From the NCBI RefSeq assembly GCF_013283195.1, contig NZ_JABEKT010000001.1:2266509-2330508 (forward strand): 64,000 nt of DNA. The letters are read 5' to 3'. Shown here piece by piece: positions 26,052-35,174 of this stretch. Source of the DNA: Ensifer adhaerens (lineage in GTDB: Bacteria > Pseudomonadota > Alphaproteobacteria > Rhizobiales > Rhizobiaceae). How positions within the stretch are numbered: the stretch's first letter is position 1; every line of letters starts with the position of its first letter. Both the position numbers and the translations under genes were made by a program. The notes under the pieces are model-generated. The model saw nothing but the letters and a program-made list of their open reading frames with translations. It was not told where the DNA came from and did no database searches.

Positions 26052-27824
26052 TCAAGAACCGGTGGCCGCTGCTCCGGAGCTGCCGGCGTTAAGGCCGCTC
26101 CGCACGAACGCGTCGTAGCATGGCGTGAGCTTGATGCGTGTGTGGCCGGCCTCGAGGCTTGGCAGGTAAAGCGCCAGGAGCGTCCTGTTGACATTCGTCG
26201 TCGGGCAGGTCGGCACGAGGGCGATGTCGACGGCGGCGACCGCGATGCGGACGTCTTGATCCGGCTCCGGGATCGCGCGGAATGGATCTGCGCCGATGGC
26301 GACATGCTTCGGCGCGTGGCGATCCATCAGCCAGGGAAACGGATTGGCGAAGTCGATGTTGAAGATCGTGTCGAAGCGAACGCCATTGGCATCCTCATAG
26401 GCGCGCAATGCATCGATCGCATTGTCGACATTCGTCAGCCAGCCCGCTTGAAAGTCGAAGTCGCTATAGAACAGGAATGACGGCAACTCGCCTTGATCTG
26501 CCAGGGCTTTGAAGGCGCCCGGTTCGGTGATGTAGGTGTTGCGCATTCGCTCGGCTCGCGCGGCGACGATCGGGCGGACGTTGACGGCCCCCATGGTTTT
26601 CAGGTTGCGGCTTTCGATCCTGATATTGTTGGCGGCGCCGACCCAGGAGCGTGCACTCTTCTGGACGACGACAGTCATCGGTGGCAGTGCCGCAGCGATG
26701 GCGAGCAGCCAAACCGCGATCGTCAGCCGTTTGTCCTTGCCCTTCGTGGCGTAGTCGAGAGCGATCCGGAGAAGCAGCGGGTAGAGGAAGATGAAGGCCT
26801 GGCTGCCGGTGTTCTGGCTTTCGAACAGGATTCCTGCCACGACAAAGGTGCCAAGCCAGAAGAAATCCTGATCGAAAACCCTGCCGAGGGCGGCGATCGA
26901 AGGCCGTCGGTACGCATCCTCCAACAACGAGACGAAAGTAGGCCGGTCGGCAAAGAACAGGGTCAGGCAGAGAACGCTTGCCGGCACCAACAGACCGGCA
27001 TTCAGGGATACGGCCTGTAGCAGGCGCGTCAGCAGGATCCCGTCATTAACGTCGAGCAACGCCAGAATGTCGCCGACATAGGCCGATACTGCGCCGATGG
27101 ACAGTTCGATAACGGCAAGGATGCCAAAGAAGATCAGAGCTGCCACGACCGCTGAGCGCAGGCTGAGCCGTCCGGCGGCAAACGCCGTCAGGCATAGAAT
27201 GACGCCGGCGACGGCTCCGGTGACCTTTACAAAGAAAAGCGCGATCATCGCGCCGGCTGCAACTGCGATGAGGATGCGTGGGTTGCGGACGTAGATGAGC
27301 GCTGCGGCCAACACATAGAGCAATTGGCAGACCTGGCGGTTGTAGATGCCAAACCCATCCGAACCCGGATAGGGGTAGAAGTCGCCGGTGTTGAACGGGA
27401 GTACGGAAAAGAGAAGGAACGGCAACAGTATGGCGTAGGCCAGCGTTCGTGAACGCTTCTGGAGGTCGAACGTGACAAGGCCGATCAACGGCCCGGTGAC
27501 GACGAGAAGGCACCAGCTGGCCAGCAACAGGGGGTGGCCGCTCGGGAAGGCAGACTGCAAGGCGGCAAAGAGATAGTAACCCAGTGCACCAACCGGCGCG
27601 AAGAAGTCGACCGATGGGATCTGGCCGTCGCCAAGCCGGTTGGCGGCGTCGAGATAGAGATAGTGATCCCAGAACATTGGCCCTATCGGCTGCGGGATCG
27701 TGACCGTCAGAAGCAACGAGAGCAGGGCGAGCGCCAGAGCGAGTGCCGCGAGTGGCGAGCAAACGGCGGCTAGAATGCTATTGGCCGGCTTTGCCGCTGC
27801 GTCGAGATCGGTGCTGGCATGCAT
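26052..27824 (-). CDS. Large polytopic membrane protein, GT-C-like topology, unknown function
   Basis: 590 residues. About eleven hydrophobic spans occupy residues 20-390, followed by a soluble, probably periplasmic, domain of about 200 residues containing PSFLFYSDFDFQAGW, TIFNIDFANPFPWL and a C-terminal pair of cysteines. The first loop has FWDHYLYLDAANRLGDGQ and DFFAPVG, with acidic residues placed as in lipid-linked GT-C glycosyltransferases (DxD-like loop after span 1). I infer a membrane glycosyltransferase-like protein but cannot name the donor or product. Convergent with the Na/Pi gene; upstream region faces glmU. Confidence 0.6.
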   Translation of the reverse strand: MHASTDLDAAAKPANSILAAVCSPLAALALALALLSLLLTVTIPQPIGPMFWDHYLYLDAANRLGDGQIPSVDFFAPVGALGYYLFAALQSAFPSGHPLLLASWCLLVVTGPLIGLVTFDLQKRSRTLAYAILLPFLLFSVLPFNTGDFYPYPGSDGFGIYNRQVCQLLYVLAAALIYVRNPRILIAVAAGAMIALFFVKVTGAVAGVILCLTAFAAGRLSLRSAVVAALIFFGILAVIELSIGAVSAYVGDILALLDVNDGILLTRLLQAVSLNAGLLVPASVLCLTLFFADRPTFVSLLEDAYRRPSIAALGRVFDQDFFWLGTFVVAGILFESQNTGSQAFIFLYPLLLRIALDYATKGKDKRLTIAVWLLAIAAALPPMTVVVQKSARSWVGAANNIRIESRNLKTMGAVNVRPIVAARAERMRNTYITEPGAFKALADQGELPSFLFYSDFDFQAGWLTNVDNAIDALRAYEDANGVRFDTIFNIDFANPFPWLMDRHAPKHVAIGADPFRAIPEPDQDVRIAVAAVDIALVPTCPTTNVNRTLLALYLPSLEAGHTRIKLTPCYDAFVRSGLNAGSSGAAATGS

Positions 27825-28029
27825 TGCGGCTTCTCTCCCCGGGGGAGCGATGCACGCGCATGGGTTGTCGAGGCAGGCTCCGCTTCTCCTTATGCCATCA
27901 TCGGGTTTTAAGCGGGTTAACGTGACGTGATTGTGCGAGTTATGCTTCCCGCAATATGTTGCTGATAAACGAGGGTCGAATCGGGCGACCCGTTTGGCCC
28001 TTCAAGAAAAAGACCAAGGAGATCATTGG

Positions 28030-29400
28030 ATGGAACGGAGTTGCCTGGCGATTGTACTGGCTGCGGGTGAAAGCACGCGGATGAAGTCGTCGATGTCGAA
28101 GGTGCTGCATCCGGTGGCCGGTCGGCCGATGATCGCCCATGTGGTTGCAGCGCTTTCGAGTGCCGCGATCTCCGACGTGGCTCTCGTAGTCGGTCGTGAC
28201 GCCGATGCCGTTTCGAGCGCCGCCGCGATCGGTGGCGTATCGATCGCCTCGTTCCTCCAGAAGGAACGCCTCGGCACGGGACACGCGGTTCTGGCGGCGC
28301 GCGAAGCAATTTCCAAGGGATTTGACGACATCCTGGTCATCTTTGGCGATACGCCGCTGATCACGCCAGAGCCTCTGAAGGCCGCGCGCGATGGCCTAGC
28401 CGCCGGCAACGATGTCGTCGTCATCGGTTTTGAGGCTGCCGACCCTTCCGGTTATGGCCGGCTGATCGTGGAAGATGGCGCGCTGATCGCGATCCGGGAG
28501 CACAAGGATGCAACCGAGGAAGAACGCCGCATCACCTATTGCAACGGCGGGCTTATGGCGATCGATGGTCGCAAGGCGATCGATCTGCTCGACCGCATCG
28601 GCAACGATAACGTTAAGGGCGAATACTACCTGACTGACCTGGTCGAGATCGTCAGGGCGATCGGCGGTCGTGCCATCGCCGTCGAGGCGCCGGAAGAAGA
28701 GCTGACCGGCTGCAACACTCGCTCCGAACTCGCCTTTATCGAGCGGCTCTGGCAGGAGCGCCGCCGTCACGAGCTGATGCTATCAGGCGTGTCGATGATT
28801 GCGCCGGAGACCGTTTTCCTTGCCTGGGACACAGAGCTGCAACAGGACGTGCTGATCGAGCCGAACGTCGTCTTCGGCCCGGGCGTTCGGGTCGAGAGTG
28901 GCGCCATCATCCATGCGTTCTCGCATCTGGAGGGAGCGAACGTGCGCTCTGGCGCGACGGTCGGTCCCTATGCGCGGCTGCGGCCCGGCGCCGACCTTGG
29001 CGAGAAGTCGAAGGTCGGTAATTTCTGCGAAGTCAAGAAGGCGGAAATCGGGGCCGGTGCCAAGGTCAATCACCTGACCTATATCGGCGATGCCTTCGTC
29101 GGTGCCGGATCCAACATTGGTGCCGGCACGATCACCTGCAACTATGATGGTGTGAACAAGCACGAGACCCGCATCGGCGAGAATGCCTTCGTCGGCTCGA
29201 ATTCCTCGCTGGTGGCGCCGGTGACGATTGGCGATGGCGCATTGGTCGCCTCCGGCAGCGTCATCACCGAGGATGTGCCGGCCGATGCCGTTGCCTTCGG
29301 CCGCGCGCGCCAGGAGATCAAGCCGGGCAGGGCGCGTGTCTTGCGCGAGCGCTACGAAGCAGTGAAGGCCGCCAAAAAGGCGGCCAAGGCTGCTGGATAG
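28030..29400 (+). CDS. glmU: Bifunctional GlmU (GlcN-1-P acetyltransferase / GlcNAc-1-P uridylyltransferase)
   Basis: 456 residues. The N-terminal uridylyltransferase domain (1-about 230) has [20 protein letters not shown] and GDTPLI; the C-terminal left-handed beta helix carries hexapeptide repeats and the acetyltransferase residues around [12 protein letters not shown] and NYDGVNKH. It produces UDP-GlcNAc for peptidoglycan and lipid A. ATG 28030 follows AAGGAGA; the in-frame ATG at 27931 lacks support. First of the glmU-glmS-GNAT-DUF502 series. Confidence 0.97.
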   Translation: MERSCLAIVLAAGESTRMKSSMSKVLHPVAGRPMIAHVVAALSSAAISDVALVVGRDADAVSSAAAIGGVSIASFLQKERLGTGHAVLAAREAISKGFDDILVIFGDTPLITPEPLKAARDGLAAGNDVVVIGFEAADPSGYGRLIVEDGALIAIREHKDATEEERRITYCNGGLMAIDGRKAIDLLDRIGNDNVKGEYYLTDLVEIVRAIGGRAIAVEAPEEELTGCNTRSELAFIERLWQERRRHELMLSGVSMIAPETVFLAWDTELQQDVLIEPNVVFGPGVRVESGAIIHAFSHLEGANVRSGATVGPYARLRPGADLGEKSKVGNFCEVKKAEIGAGAKVNHLTYIGDAFVGAGSNIGAGTITCNYDGVNKHETRIGENAFVGSNSSLVAPVTIGDGALVASGSVITEDVPADAVAFGRARQEIKPGRARVLRERYEAVKAAKKAAKAAG

Positions 29401-29546
29401 AGGCCGCGTTAAATACTGAAACCGAAAGTGAAATCGGGGCGGATTGCCTCGTCCGGCAAATGCGTTACCAAGGCAGCGCGCCGGGCGGGACTTCCGCCCT
29501 GTCGATTGGGGCGTCGAAACGGCGCGGGACGAATTCGGAGACGACT

Positions 29547-31373
29547 ATGTGCGGAATTGTTGGCATCGTTGGGAACCAGCCGGTCTCGGAGCGGTTGGTC
29601 GATGCGTTGAAGCGCCTGGAATACCGCGGCTACGATTCGGCCGGTGTTGCGACCATCCACGCCGGTGCGCTTGAGCGGCGCCGGGCGGAGGGCAAGCTGG
29701 TCAATCTGGAGAGCCGCCTGCGCGAAGAGCCGCTGGCCGGCACGATCGGCATTGCCCACACACGCTGGGCGACGCATGGTGCACCGACCGAGCGCAACGC
29801 CCATCCGCATTTTACCGACGGCGTTGCCGTGGTCCACAACGGCATCATCGAGAATTTTTCCGAGCTGAAGGACGAACTGATCGCCAGTGGGGCGAAGTTC
29901 GAGACGCAGACCGACACCGAAGTCGTGGCGCATCTCCTGGCGAAGTTTCGTCGCGACGGCCTTGGCCGGCGCGAGGCCATGCATGCGATGCTGAAGCGTG
30001 TCACCGGCGCCTACGCGCTGGCCGTCCTCTTCCAGGACGATCCCTCGACCATCATGGCTGCCCGCAACGGCCCGCCGCTGGCGATCGGCCATGGCAAGGG
30101 CGAGATGTTCTTAGGCTCAGACGCAATCGCTCTGTCGCCCTTTACTAACGAGATCACCTATCTGGTCGATGGCGACTGGGCGGTGATCGGCGCCAATGGC
30201 GCCCATATCTTTGATCTCGCCGGCAATGCCGTCGATCGCCCGCGACAGATCTCGATGGCGGCCGCCTACATGATCGACAAGGGCAATCACCGGCACTTCA
30301 TGGAAAAGGAAATCTACGAGCAGCCGGAGGTGATCTCCCATGCACTCGGCCACTACATCGACTTTGCCGAAAACCGGGTGAAGGCGCCCACGGATGCGAT
30401 CGATTTTGCCGGCGTGCCGAGCCTCGCGATCTCCGCCTGCGGCACTGCCTATCTCGCTGGTCTTGTCGGCAAGTACTGGTTCGAGCGTTACGCCCGCCTG
30501 CCGGTCGAGATCGACGTTGCCTCCGAGTTCCGCTACCGCGAAATCCCACTGTCGCCGCAGTCGGCAGCCTTGTTCATCTCGCAATCGGGCGAAACCGCTG
30601 ACACGCTGGCGTCGCTTCGCTACTGCAAGGATCACGGACTGAAGATCGGTGCGGTCGTCAACACGCGCGAATCGACGATCGCGCGCGAATCCGATGCCGT
30701 GTTTCCGATTCTTGCCGGGCCCGAGATCGGGGTCGCCTCGACCAAAGCGTTCACCTGCCAGCTGGCGGTACTGGCGGCCTTGTCGATCGGCGCCGGCCGC
30801 GCACGCGGCACGGTGTCTGCCGACGAGGAACAGGCACTCGTTCGTCATCTGACGGAGATGCCGCGCATCATGGGCCAGGTGCTGAACGCCATCCAGCCGA
30901 AGATCGAGATGCTGTCTCGCGAGCTGTCGAAGTGCCGCGACGTGCTTTACCTCGGTCGTGGCACCAGCTTCCCGCTGGCGATGGAAGGCGCGCTGAAACT
31001 CAAGGAAATCTCCTACATCCACGCCGAAGGTTATGCCGCCGGCGAGCTGAAGCACGGGCCGATCGCGTTGATCGACGAAAACATGCCCGTCATCGTCATC
31101 GCGCCGCACGACCGCTTCTACGAAAAGACCGTGTCGAACATGCAGGAAGTGGCGGCCCGCGGCGGTCGCATCATCCTGATCACGGACGAGAAGGGCGCAG
31201 CCGCCTCTAAACTCGAGACGATGGCGACGATCGTGCTGCCGAATGTCGACGAGATCATCGCGCCGATGATCTTCTCGCTGCCGATCCAGCTGCTCGCCTA
31301 CCATACCGCCGTGTTCATGGGCACCGATGTCGACCAGCCCCGTAACCTCGCAAAGTCGGTCACGGTCGAATGA
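29547..31373 (+). CDS. glmS: Glutamine:fructose-6-phosphate aminotransferase (isomerizing)
   Basis: 608 residues. Makes glucosamine-6-phosphate, the first step toward UDP-GlcNAc. Cys2 (MCGIVGIVG) is the N-terminal glutaminase nucleophile; RWATHGAPT and the YRGYDSAG loop follow. Two SIS domains bind the sugar phosphate (SQSGETADTL; GRGTSFPLAMEGALKLKE), and the C terminus ends in AKSVTVE. 146 bases separate it from glmU. No glmS ribozyme-like structure is expected or seen. The stop overlaps the next ATG. Confidence 0.97.
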   Translation: MCGIVGIVGNQPVSERLVDALKRLEYRGYDSAGVATIHAGALERRRAEGKLVNLESRLREEPLAGTIGIAHTRWATHGAPTERNAHPHFTDGVAVVHNGIIENFSELKDELIASGAKFETQTDTEVVAHLLAKFRRDGLGRREAMHAMLKRVTGAYALAVLFQDDPSTIMAARNGPPLAIGHGKGEMFLGSDAIALSPFTNEITYLVDGDWAVIGANGAHIFDLAGNAVDRPRQISMAAAYMIDKGNHRHFMEKEIYEQPEVISHALGHYIDFAENRVKAPTDAIDFAGVPSLAISACGTAYLAGLVGKYWFERYARLPVEIDVASEFRYREIPLSPQSAALFISQSGETADTLASLRYCKDHGLKIGAVVNTRESTIARESDAVFPILAGPEIGVASTKAFTCQLAVLAALSIGAGRARGTVSADEEQALVRHLTEMPRIMGQVLNAIQPKIEMLSRELSKCRDVLYLGRGTSFPLAMEGALKLKEISYIHAEGYAAGELKHGPIALIDENMPVIVIAPHDRFYEKTVSNMQEVAARGGRIILITDEKGAAASKLETMATIVLPNVDEIIAPMIFSLPIQLLAYHTAVFMGTDVDQPRNLAKSVTVE

Positions 31374-31870
31374 TCACCATCCGGTCGGAAAGTGCGGGCG
31401 ACGAGCAGGCGATCCACGACGTGACGGCCGCCGCCTTCAAGGATCACCCGCACAGCGACCAGAGCGAGCCTTTCATCATCGAGCGCCTTCGAGAGCAGGG
31501 CGCTCTGACGCTCTCGCTTGTGGCCGAAGACGAAGGCCACATCGTCGGCCATGTCGCCTTCTCGCCAGTGACGCTCACCCCGCCGGTCGCAGGCTGGTTC
31601 GGGCTCGGTCCTGTCGCCGTTTTGCCGGACCATCAGACGAAGGGCGTTGGCAGCCGGCTGATCCGCGAGGGGCTCGCAATGCTTGCCGGCGACGGTGCGG
31701 CTGGCTGCGTGGTCATGGGCGACCCCGACTATTACCAAAAGTTCAGATTCGGACACGAATCTTCGCTTGTATTCCCGGGTTGTGCGCCGCAATATTTCAT
31801 GGCGCTGGCCTTCTCCGGCGCGGTGCCTGAAGGCACGGTTGCCTATCATCCGGCGTTCGGCGCCGAGTGA
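31370..31870 (+). CDS. GNAT-family N-acetyltransferase
   Basis: 166 residues. GNAT fold with the acetyl-CoA loop VLPDHQTKGVGSRLIREGL (positions about 84-103) and YYQKFRFGH near the C terminus, closest in build to the YhbS-type predicted acetyltransferases. The start codon overlaps the glmS stop (ATGA at 31370-31373), so its translation is tied to glmS. That placement invites a link to amino-sugar metabolism, but the substrate is unknown. 18 bases separate it from the DUF502 gene. Confidence 0.86.
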   Translation: MITIRSESAGDEQAIHDVTAAAFKDHPHSDQSEPFIIERLREQGALTLSLVAEDEGHIVGHVAFSPVTLTPPVAGWFGLGPVAVLPDHQTKGVGSRLIREGLAMLAGDGAAGCVVMGDPDYYQKFRFGHESSLVFPGCAPQYFMALAFSGAVPEGTVAYHPAFGAE

Positions 31871-31888
31871 GGTTTAAACGGACGAGGC

Positions 31889-32581
31889 ATGAGCGAAAAT
31901 TCGAAGAGCGGCTATATTGCGACCCGGTTGCGGAACTATTTCCTGACAGGGCTGATCATCTGCGCGCCGCTGGCAATCACTGTCTGGCTGGTCCGCACCT
32001 TCATCGAATGGGCCGATGGATGGGTGAAGCCCTATCTGCCGAATTTCTATAACCCGGACACCTATTCGCCGGTGGCCATTCCCGGTTTCGGCCTGCTGGT
32101 CGCGCTCATCGTCATCACCCTGGTCGGCTTCCTCACCGCCAATCTGGTCGGGCGCTCGATCGTTGCCTTCGGCGAATCCCTCGTCAGCCGGACGCCGCTG
32201 GTTCGCACCATCTACAAGTCGCTGAAGCAGATTTTCCAGACCGTGCTGCAGGAGCAGTCGTCGTCGTTCAAGAAGGCAGGCCTGATCGAATATCCGAGCC
32301 CCGGCCTCTGGTCGCTCGTTTTCATCGCGACCGACGTCAAGGGCGAGGTTGCCGCCAAGTTTAGCGAGCGCGGCATGGATATGGTGACGGTGTTTCTGCC
32401 GCCGACCCCGATCCCGACCGCCGGTTTCCTGCTGTTCGTACCGCGCGAGAAGATCATCCTGCTTGAGATGAGTGCCGAGGACGCGGCCAAGCTTCTGATT
32501 TCGGGCGGCCTTGTGGCGCCGGACTACAATCCGCTTGCCAATGCCCCACCGCGAAAGATCGCCCAGCAGAAGTCCGCTTGA
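31889..32581 (+). CDS. DUF502 family membrane protein
   Basis: 230 residues. Two membrane spans (about 17-40, FLTGLIICAPLAITVWLV, and about 66-90, GFGLLVALIVITLVGFL) followed by a conserved soluble region with RTPLVRTIYKSLKQ and VFLPPTPIPTAGFLLFVPR. These are DUF502 hallmarks. Function unknown. ATG 31889 follows AAACGGACGAGGC. Last gene of the glm series; converges on recG. Confidence 0.9.
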   Translation: MSENSKSGYIATRLRNYFLTGLIICAPLAITVWLVRTFIEWADGWVKPYLPNFYNPDTYSPVAIPGFGLLVALIVITLVGFLTANLVGRSIVAFGESLVSRTPLVRTIYKSLKQIFQTVLQEQSSSFKKAGLIEYPSPGLWSLVFIATDVKGEVAAKFSERGMDMVTVFLPPTPIPTAGFLLFVPREKIILLEMSAEDAAKLLISGGLVAPDYNPLANAPPRKIAQQKSA

Positions 32582-32641
32582 CCTGTCTGCATTTATGACT
32601 TTCCAGAAATGAGGCTGCGTCGCGCCGCTGCTGGAGATGCT

Positions 32642-34747
32642 TCAGCCGGCACGCAGGAAGCGGATCGCCTCGTCGCGGCGGTGCAGGTAGAGCAGGGTCC
32701 TCAGTGCCTCGCCACGCGGCGATGTCAGATCCGGATCCCGTTCAATCATGTAGGCTGCGTCCTTGCGGGCGATTTCGAGCAGGTCGCCGTGCGCCTCAAG
32801 GCTTGCTATGCGAAAGCCCGGCGTGCCGGACTGCCGCGTCCCCAGCAATTCGCCTTCGCCGCGCAGTTTCAGGTCTTCCTCGGCGATCAGAAAGCCGTCC
32901 TCGCTGTCGCGCAGGATCGATAGGCGCGCCCGGCCGGTTTCACCAAGCGGGCTCTTGTAGAGGAGAATGCAGGTCGAGGCTTCGTCACCGCGACCGACGC
33001 GGCCGCGCAACTGATGCAGTTGCGCCAGCCCGAACCGTTCGGCGTGTTCGATCACCATGATGGTGGCGTCGGGCACGTCGACGCCGACTTCGACGACGGT
33101 GGTGGCGACAAGCAGGCGGATTTCCCCATTCTTGAACGCGAGCATGACGGCGTCTTTTTCCGCCCCGTTCATGCGGCCATGTACAAGTCCGACATCCCGC
33201 CCGAAGCGCTTGGCGAGCCCTTGGTAGCGCTCGTCGGCCGACATGACGTCGATTGCTTCGGATTCTTCGACCAGGGGGCAGATCCAGTAGGCCTTCTTGC
33301 CTTCCTTGAGCGCCGCAGCCAGCCGGTCGACAATTTCATCCGTGCGTTCGGTCGGAATGGTGACCGTCTGGATCGGCTTTCGGCCGGCCGGCTTTTCGGT
33401 CAGCTTGGAAACATCCATGTCGCCGAAGGCGGCCAGTACCAGCGTGCGTGGGATCGGTGTGGCGGTCATCACCAGCATGTGTGGCGAGATGCCCTTGGCG
33501 GTCAGGCGCAGGCGCTGGTGGACGCCGAAGCGGTGCTGCTCGTCGACGACCGCAAGCGTGAGTTCCCTGTAGTTGACGGTGTCCTGGAACAGGGCATGTG
33601 TGCCGACGACGATCCGCGTCTCCCCGGAGGCAATGCGCTCGACGATCGCGTCCCGCTCCTTGCCCTTGGTGCGACCGGTCAGGACATCCATGGTGATACC
33701 GGCCGGAGCGGCCATTTTCGAAAGCGTGGCGAAATGTTGCCGCGCCAGGATTTCCGTCGGGGCCATCAAGACGGCCTGGCCGCCCGATTCGACCGCAGCC
33801 AGCATCGCCATCAGCGCGACCATGGTCTTGCCGGAACCGACGTCGCCCTGCAGCAGGCGCAGCATCCGATCGTCCCCGGCCATGTCTTTCAGAATGTCTG
33901 CAATCGCGGTCGACTGGCTCGCCGTCAGCGAAAAGGGCAGTGCAGCAATGACGGGGCCGGAGAGTTTGCCCGTCGCATGCACCGGCGTGCCGGAAACCTT
34001 GCGCAGACGCTGGCGAACAAGGGCAAGGGAGAGCTGGCCGGCCAGGAATTCGTCATAGGCAAGCCGTCGGCGCGCCGGCGCCTGCGGGTCGATGTCCGTG
34101 GCATCGCGTGGCTCGTGCAAAGCGCGGAAACTGTCGGCGGCACTTTGAAAACCCTGCTTCGAAACGAGCGCGTCGTCGATCCACTCCGGCATGTCAGGCA
34201 CGCGGGCAACCGCCGCCTCGATCGACTTGCGCAGGATGCGGGCGGAGAGCCCGGCCGTCAGCCCGTAGACGGGTTCGACGAGGGGCAGGTTGTCCGCCTC
34301 GCTTGCCTTGACCATATAGTCGGGGTGAACCATCGACGGCCGGCCGTTGAACCAGTCGACCTTGCCGCTGACGATCACGGTCTCGTCGACCGGCAGCGAT
34401 TTTTCCAGCCAGTTGCCTTTGACGCGGAAGAAGGTGAGCGCCAACTCACCGGTGTCGTCATGCAGGAAGATGCGGTAAGGCAAGTTCTGCTTGCCGGGTG
34501 GCGGTGGCTGATGGCGATCGACGCGCCCGGTGATCGTTACAATTACGCCTTGCGGCGCGTTGGCGATCCCCGGCTGCTGCCGCCGATCGATCAGCGAGTG
34601 CGGCGCATGGAACACAAGGTCGACGACGCGGCAGTCCTCGATGCTCTCGCGGCCGAGAAGCCGGGCATACAGCTCTCCGATCTTCGGTCCGATTCCGGGC
34701 AAAGTGTTGAGCGGCGAAAAGAGCGGGTCGAGCAGGGCAGGGCGCAT
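32642..34747 (-). CDS. recG: ATP-dependent DNA helicase RecG
   Basis: 701 residues, the usual length. Reverses stalled forks and migrates branched DNA. N-terminal wedge/OB domain (VIVTITGRVDRHQPPPPGK), Walker A GDVGSGKTMVAL, motif II VVDEQHRFGVHQR (DEQH box), and C-terminal helicase motifs TTVVEVGVDVPDAT and QLRGRVGR. ATG 34747 begins the standard MRPALLDPLFSPL N terminus. Divergent from sdhE-mfd across 117 bases; both sides serve DNA repair. Confidence 0.96.
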   Translation of the reverse strand: MRPALLDPLFSPLNTLPGIGPKIGELYARLLGRESIEDCRVVDLVFHAPHSLIDRRQQPGIANAPQGVIVTITGRVDRHQPPPPGKQNLPYRIFLHDDTGELALTFFRVKGNWLEKSLPVDETVIVSGKVDWFNGRPSMVHPDYMVKASEADNLPLVEPVYGLTAGLSARILRKSIEAAVARVPDMPEWIDDALVSKQGFQSAADSFRALHEPRDATDIDPQAPARRRLAYDEFLAGQLSLALVRQRLRKVSGTPVHATGKLSGPVIAALPFSLTASQSTAIADILKDMAGDDRMLRLLQGDVGSGKTMVALMAMLAAVESGGQAVLMAPTEILARQHFATLSKMAAPAGITMDVLTGRTKGKERDAIVERIASGETRIVVGTHALFQDTVNYRELTLAVVDEQHRFGVHQRLRLTAKGISPHMLVMTATPIPRTLVLAAFGDMDVSKLTEKPAGRKPIQTVTIPTERTDEIVDRLAAALKEGKKAYWICPLVEESEAIDVMSADERYQGLAKRFGRDVGLVHGRMNGAEKDAVMLAFKNGEIRLLVATTVVEVGVDVPDATIMVIEHAERFGLAQLHQLRGRVGRGDEASTCILLYKSPLGETGRARLSILRDSEDGFLIAEEDLKLRGEGELLGTRQSGTPGFRIASLEAHGDLLEIARKDAAYMIERDPDLTSPRGEALRTLLYLHRRDEAIRFLRAG

Positions 34748-34864
34748 GGCGATGAAATTGCGACGACAATTTGGAGTTTGGCAAGGCTGACAATCATCTA
34801 TTCAGCGTTTATAGAGCCCAGTGACGACATACCGTACCTCCGCGGACGGCAGGAAGGAATCCCC

Positions 34865-35170
34865 ATGACTGGCATTTCACGCACCAGCGCCGATCTCGAT
34901 CCGCGTCGCCGCCGGATCCTGTTTCGCGCCTGGCATCGCGGCATCCGCGAAATGGACCTCGTTCTCGGACAGTTCGCTGAAGCCGAGCTTCCCGGCCTCT
35001 CCGAGGTCGAACTGGACGAGCTTGAGATCATTATGGCCGAGGAAGACAACGATCTCGTCAAGTGGATCATCGGCGAACAGCCGGTGCCCGAGCGTTACCA
35101 GACGCCGATGTTTACGCGCATCGCCGCTTACCGCCCCGATTTCGAGCGGCTCCCCGAAGAGATGAAGTAG
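34865..35170 (+). CDS. sdhE: SdhE-type FAD assembly factor (DUF339)
   Basis: 101 residues. Small helical protein that helps attach FAD covalently to succinate dehydrogenase. The family motif RGxxE is present as RGIREMDLVLG (about residues 25-35), with DNDLVKWIIGEQPVPERY later. ATG 34865 is the first start after the divergent recG promoter region; further upstream the same frame is only the mirror of recG. Its stop is four bases before the mfd start, so the two are co-transcribed. This sdhE-mfd pairing is usual in Rhizobiales. Confidence 0.92.
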   Translation: MTGISRTSADLDPRRRRILFRAWHRGIREMDLVLGQFAEAELPGLSEVELDELEIIMAEEDNDLVKWIIGEQPVPERYQTPMFTRIAAYRPDFERLPEEMK

Positions 35171-35174
35171 ATCG

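Noticed and set aside
29401-29546. glmS ribozyme between glmU and glmS
   Set aside because: The region is too short and unstructured, and this ribozyme is not expected in alphaproteobacteria.
33014-34864. Long open frame opposite recG, continuous with sdhE
   Set aside because: It is the mirror frame of a GC-rich gene with strong codon bias. Real protein similarity begins only at ATG 34865.
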